DNA from: Gp1-AA133 sp964641665
GTDB lineage: Bacteria > Acidobacteriota > Terriglobia > Terriglobales > Acidobacteriaceae
NCBI GenBank assembly: GCA_964641665.1
Contig: CAZXKO010000078.1
Span: forward strand, 62,001-126,000
Reading direction: 5' to 3'
Length of the DNA: 64,000 nt
Within the stretch, counting starts at the first letter, position 1. Every line of letters begins with the position of its first letter. The notes below the pieces were generated by a model. It was not told the DNA's origin, made no database searches, and saw only the letters and a list, made by a program, of their open reading frames with translations. The position numbers and the translations under genes are program-made. Shown piece after piece: positions 60,552-64,000 of the stretch.

Positions 60552-61499
60552 TCACTCCATAATCAGCCCGCCCGTCACCTCCGCCAATTCCGGGATCTTG
60601 TGCTCCACACAATATGTGCGTAGTTCGTCCACAATCTTCTCGGTGGCGCACGGATCCCAGTAACTTGCCGTCCCGATCTGAATCGCGGTCGCGCCCGCCA
60701 GCATGAACTCGATGATGTCCGCGGCGGTGGAGATGCCGCCCATCCCGATCACGGGAATTTTCACCGAATGGGCCGCGTCGTAAACCATGCGCACCGCAAT
60801 GGGCTTGATGGCTGGTCCGGAAAGGCCGGCGGTCACATTGGCGATGCGGGGCTTGCGAGTCTCCGGATCGATCGCCATGGCCACGAAGGTGTTCACCAGC
60901 GAGACGGCGTCGGCTCCGGCTTCCTGCGCGATGTGCGCCATCTGCGCGATGCTGGTGACGTTGGGCGAGAGCTTCACGATGAGTGGGCGCTCGGCCGCGC
61001 GCTTGGCCGTGGTCACGACTTCGTCGAGCGAGCGTGGGTCGCTGCCGAACTGTATGCCGCCGTGCTGAGTGTTGGGGCAGGACACGTTGAGTTCGTAGGC
61101 CGCGATGCCTTCGCCGTCGTTGAGGATATGAATGGTCCGTTCGTAGTCCTCGCGGGTGTATCCGAAGACGTTGGCGATGACCACGATATCCCGCAGTTCG
61201 TTCAGCTTCGGCAGCTTCTCGTCGAGGAAGGCCGGCGCGCCGATGTTCTGCAGGCCGACTGCATTCAGCATCCCCGCGGTAGTTTCGTACAGGCGGGGAG
61301 GGGGATTGCCGGTCATCGGTTCGCGCGACAATCCCTTTACTACGAAGCCGCCGAGCTTATTGAGGTGGACGATGTCCTCGAACTCGAGGCCGTAGCCGAA
61401 AGTGCCGCTGGCAGCAATCACCGGGTTCTTGAGCTGAATGCCGCAGAAAGTGACGCTGAGGTCGGGTCCTCCTTGGGGCATGGCGCTGGCGGCAGTCAC
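60552..61499 (-). CDS. pyrD: Dihydroorotate dehydrogenase, class 1B catalytic subunit
   Basis: 315 residues. NPVIAASGTFGYG at the start, with AYELNVSCPNTQHGG containing the catalytic Cys141 (class 1 enzymes use Cys, class 2 use Ser), VKLSPNV, IGMGGISTAADIIEFMLAGA and QIGTAS (flavin phosphate). It oxidises dihydroorotate to orotate in pyrimidine synthesis. The class 1B form normally works with PyrK, but no PyrK gene is adjacent. The start GTG 61499 overlaps the stop of the phosphatase gene by 4 bases; ATG 61481 is an alternative. Confidence 0.94.
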   Translation of the reverse strand: MTAASAMPQGGPDLSVTFCGIQLKNPVIAASGTFGYGLEFEDIVHLNKLGGFVVKGLSREPMTGNPPPRLYETTAGMLNAVGLQNIGAPAFLDEKLPKLNELRDIVVIANVFGYTREDYERTIHILNDGEGIAAYELNVSCPNTQHGGIQFGSDPRSLDEVVTTAKRAAERPLIVKLSPNVTSIAQMAHIAQEAGADAVSLVNTFVAMAIDPETRKPRIANVTAGLSGPAIKPIAVRMVYDAAHSVKIPVIGMGGISTAADIIEFMLAGATAIQIGTASYWDPCATEKIVDELRTYCVEHKIPELAEVTGGLIME

Positions 61500-63199
61500 G
61501 GGCGGCCTCCTTGCGCCACGAGCGCCGCCGGCTTGAATTCGGCGGGCTTGAGCGGCCTGGGGGACTTCTCGGCGGGCGGAGCGGAGTTTTCCGCGTGATG
61601 CGGAGGAGCCAGCGCCTCGGTGAGGACGCGTCCGGTGGCGTGGGTGGGCGCGTTGATGCCGAGCAGCGAAGCTAGGGTCACCGCCAGATCCACCGGCTCT
61701 GCGTGGGTATGATATGCGCCAAGCTGAAAAGGCAGGCCGTAGAACGCCAGCGGCACGTGTGTGTCGTAAGTGTAGGGACTAGCATGGTCCGTTCCCTTGG
61801 TGGAACCGACGGTAAACGGTATGGGCACTCCCATCACGTACCAACCGCCTTCCGGCGAATAGCTGTGCAGGAATTTTCGCCCCAGCTCGGTGGCGGAGAC
61901 CGCACCCTGGGCCAACTGCCAGCGGGTAAAATACCCCCGGAGCCCGGCCTGTTTCATGGCTTCACCGGTGGCCCGCTCGGCGTCTTCTTCCTTGATCTTG
62001 AGAGATGAGAAAACTTCGTCGTTCAACCAAGCTACGGGATAGTCGAAAGACGTCACGAACTCCGCGGCCTTGCCGGCGGTAAATTTAGCGGCGAGCGCCT
62101 TGTTGATTTGAGTTTTCATCTCGCCGGCGTTGAGGCCCTCCGCGGGGATGTGCAACTGGCTTGCAACCTGAGGCAGGGGTGCGATTCCGTGGTCGGCGGA
62201 GAGGGCGATCCACACGTTGGCCAGGCCGATCTGGTGGCCGAGGAAGTTGAAGAACTCGGCGAGTTGGTGGTCGGTGGCCAGGACCATAGCTGCCATCTCG
62301 GGAGAATCTGGTCCCACGCCGTGCCCGAGAATATCGTTAGCACTAAGGCTGATCGTGAGCAGGTTTGTGGTGGGTCCGGTGCCGAGTTGCTCGTACAGGA
62401 TAAGCTCCTTGGCGAACTCAAATTCGTAGTCGTTCGCGAACGGAGTGGAGCCCACGACTTCATAAAATCCGGCGTCAGCGCCGTCTTTGCCTTTCCGGTG
62501 CGCGGTGGTGCGAAGCGTCTTGCCGTCCCCGTCGCGCCACTCCCGGTCCCAGTACTTGCTGGTGCGGTTGCCTCCGTTGAAGTCCGTCGCCCACTTGGGA
62601 AGGTCGCTTCGATAATAGGTGGAAGTGACCCATGCGCCAGAAAGATGATCGATCCAGTAGGCGCCATCGCCGGCGCGGCCTGCGGGCAACACGGCCGCCC
62701 GATCCTTCAGCGCGACACCGAAGACGCGCGACTTGCCCGCGGTTGCGAGCTTGAGTTCGTCCCCGAGCGTGCTCGCCAGCAAGTTGTGCGGGGAGGCCCC
62801 CTGAATTTCGCCGGGAATTCCAACCAGATGGGTCGAGTCGTCCTCGACGGAAGTGACCATGCGCTTCTTTTGCGGGTCCCACCACTCATTGGCGACGATC
62901 CCGTGTCCGCTGCTGTAGGTGCCGGTCAGCAGGGTGGCGTGTCCGGGCGCCGTTCGTGTGTTGGCATAGTCGTAGTTGCAGTCGGTGAAGTAGGCGCCGC
63001 GATCGAGGAACAAGCGGAATCCGCCTTCGCCGAACTGGTCGCGGTAGCGCTCCAGGTAGTCGCCGCGAAACTGGTCGATAACCACGATCACGATCAGCTT
63101 GGGATGGCCGTTGTAGGCCGAGGCGAACGCCGACCAGGGGAGGCACAGCAAGGCGCAAACGAGCAGATGCACGATCCCAGGTCGGAGGAGGGGTTCCAT
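61496..63199 (-). CDS. Alkaline phosphatase-family / type I phosphodiesterase-like secreted protein
   Basis: 567 residues from the ATG at 63199 (MEPLLRPGIVHLLVCALLCL), with a signal peptide ending near FASA. The longer upstream frame overlaps the start of serS and is rejected. VIVVIDQFRGDYLERY and NTRTAPGHATLLTG hold the metal and nucleophile region, where the Thr in NTRTAPGH is the expected nucleophile. ISLSANDILGHGVGPDSPEM and ALSADHGIAPLP carry metal ligands. A periplasmic hydrolase of phosphate mono- or diesters; substrate unknown. It overlaps pyrD by 4 bases, so the two may be translationally coupled even though their pathways differ. Confidence 0.92.
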   Translation of the reverse strand: MEPLLRPGIVHLLVCALLCLPWSAFASAYNGHPKLIVIVVIDQFRGDYLERYRDQFGEGGFRLFLDRGAYFTDCNYDYANTRTAPGHATLLTGTYSSGHGIVANEWWDPQKKRMVTSVEDDSTHLVGIPGEIQGASPHNLLASTLGDELKLATAGKSRVFGVALKDRAAVLPAGRAGDGAYWIDHLSGAWVTSTYYRSDLPKWATDFNGGNRTSKYWDREWRDGDGKTLRTTAHRKGKDGADAGFYEVVGSTPFANDYEFEFAKELILYEQLGTGPTTNLLTISLSANDILGHGVGPDSPEMAAMVLATDHQLAEFFNFLGHQIGLANVWIALSADHGIAPLPQVASQLHIPAEGLNAGEMKTQINKALAAKFTAGKAAEFVTSFDYPVAWLNDEVFSSLKIKEEDAERATGEAMKQAGLRGYFTRWQLAQGAVSATELGRKFLHSYSPEGGWYVMGVPIPFTVGSTKGTDHASPYTYDTHVPLAFYGLPFQLGAYHTHAEPVDLAVTLASLLGINAPTHATGRVLTEALAPPHHAENSAPPAEKSPRPLKPAEFKPAALVAQGGRP

Positions 63200-63288
63200 G
63201 CGCGTCGATAGTGTACAGGCTGTCCCAGCGCGAACCCAAGCCGGAAAACGCAACCGCCAGTGTGCGGGCAAACGCTTTTTCGATAGAC

Positions 63289-63294
63289 TATAAG
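63289..63294 (+). promoter_or_regulatory. serS: Candidate -10 box (TATAAG) with a leaderless serS start
   Basis: TATAAG ends 5 bases before the serS ATG at 63300. Transcription would normally start about 6-7 bases after the -10 box, i.e. at the ATG itself. No Shine-Dalgarno exists before the ATG. No good -35 hexamer was found. Confidence 0.4.
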
Positions 63295-63299
63295 TTTGC

Positions 63300-64000
63300 A
63301 TGCTTGATCTGAACTTCGTCCGTGAGCACCTGCCCCTGGTGGAGGAAAAGCTGCGCCTGCGCGGGATGAACCCCGAAGAGGTGCTGGGCGATTTCCGCGC
63401 AGTGGATGCGGAGCGGCGGGCCAATATCACCACACTGGAAACCGCGAAGCAAAGGCGGAACCAGCTCTCCCCGAAGATCGGCGCGCTGAAGCAGGCCGAA
63501 AAGAAGGGGGCTTTGTCGGCGGAGCAGCAGAAAGTGCTCGCCGAACTCGTGACGGCGGTTGCCCACGAGAAATCGGTGATCGAGCAATACGAAGAGCGCG
63601 TCAAACAGGCCGACGAGAAATTCCTTAATGTGCTAAAGGGGGTTCCGAATCTCCCTCAGGATTCTGTGCCGCCGGGGAAGAGTTCGGACGACAACGTCGA
63701 AGCCCGCCGTTGGGGGCGCGCCCCCAAGTTCGATTTCACCCCCAAACCGCACTGGGAACTCGGGGAGCAGCTCGGCGTGCTGGACCTGGAGCGAGGGGCG
63801 AAGGTGGCCGGGGCGCGCTTCGCAGTGTACTGGGACGTCGGAGCCAAGCTGGAGCGGGCGATTGCCAACTTCATGCTCGACCTGCACACGCGCGAGCATG
63901 GCTACACCGAGGTGCTGCCGCCGTACCTGGTCAATTCAGAATCGATGTACGGCACGGGACAGCTGCCGAAGTTCGCGGCCGACTTGTTTCGGGTTCCCCA
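63300..64000 (+). CDS. serS: Seryl-tRNA synthetase, 5' part (runs off the window)
   Basis: The frame starts ATG 63300 and is open for 233 codons to the window edge. The start MLDLNFVREHLPLVEEKLRL and the long N-terminal coiled-coil (about residues 30-100, with KQRRNQLSPKIGALKQAEKK) are the SerRS tRNA-binding arm. KGVPNLPQDSVPPGKSSDDN and HWELGEQLGVLDLERGAKVA follow as the beginning of the class II catalytic domain, with RFAVYWDVGAKLERAIANFM. It charges tRNA-Ser with serine. The catalytic half is not in the window. A TATAAG box 6 bases upstream and the missing Shine-Dalgarno suggest a leaderless mRNA. Confidence 0.96.
   Translation, partial: MLDLNFVREHLPLVEEKLRLRGMNPEEVLGDFRAVDAERRANITTLETAKQRRNQLSPKIGALKQAEKKGALSAEQQKVLAELVTAVAHEKSVIEQYEERVKQADEKFLNVLKGVPNLPQDSVPPGKSSDDNVEARRWGRAPKFDFTPKPHWELGEQLGVLDLERGAKVAGARFAVYWDVGAKLERAIANFMLDLHTREHGYTEVLPPYLVNSESMYGTGQLPKFAADLFRVP

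Overview
This 64-kb window is a high-GC bacterial chromosome segment that most resembles an Acidobacteriota genome of the Koribacter/Terriglobales type. That placement is an inference. It rests on two very large Oar-like TonB-dependent receptors with N-terminal carboxypeptidase-regulatory folds, several secreted or lipoprotein families typical of that phylum, an F-type ATP synthase block that starts at b'/b, an S10 serine carboxypeptidase, and many short dispersed intergenic repeats. No rRNA, tRNA, CRISPR array, prophage or insertion sequence was recognised.

Layout. 1-7 kb: the 5' end of a leftward gene that leaves the window, a LolA-like secreted protein, a DUF1223 thioredoxin-like protein, and a leftward membrane-fusion/RND pump pair. 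7-14.5 kb: threonine aldolase, an Ig-like lipoprotein, two tiny conserved proteins, the complete etfB-etfA-ETF:quinone oxidoreductase cluster, then a 5'-truncated mobile mystery protein A next to an intact Fic-type mobile mystery protein B. 14.5-26 kb: secreted hydrolase and BNR-repeat proteins, moaA behind a long structured leader (candidate molybdenum-cofactor riboswitch), an SDR/ArsR pair around a perfect palindrome, and assorted small conserved genes (YdeI-like, DUF2203, AhpD-like, methyltransferase). 26-28 kb: a gene graveyard with a decayed phosphofructokinase and a frameshifted small conserved gene. 28-33 kb: an SH3-type lipoprotein, a PilZ protein, an S10 peptidase, a DegT aminotransferase and a DUF309 protein. 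33-41 kb: two Oar-like receptors, each followed by a clear hairpin terminator. 41-44 kb: a PuuD-like membrane protein and hfq-hflX.

44.4-51.5 kb holds atpF'-atpF-atpH-atpA-atpG-atpD-atpC. The a and c subunits (atpB, atpE) are not present. The b subunit has a long N-terminal extension and gamma has a charged insertion. 52-57.8 kb: a Gly/Tyr-repeat secreted protein, 3-hydroxyacyl-CoA dehydrogenase, a WalJ-type metallo-hydrolase, and a likely metal (copper?) locus made of a small Cys/His protein and a His/Met-rich outer-membrane protein. 57.8-64 kb: map, a second BNR-repeat protein with an upstream operator-like palindrome, DUF1761, pyrD with an alkaline-phosphatase-family gene, and the 5' part of serS, which looks leaderless.

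Functionally the window is mostly core energy metabolism (electron transfer flavoprotein to quinone, ATP synthase), RNA/translation factors (Hfq, HflX, Map, SerS), cofactor and pyrimidine synthesis, and envelope transport. The most unusual feature is the intergenic DNA. Arrays built from 7-bp units of a few sequence families (GCTAAGT, ACGACCA and AGACCTA types) sit in a large share of the spacers, including each spacer from atpH to atpC, and often run right up to start codons that lack a visible Shine-Dalgarno sequence.
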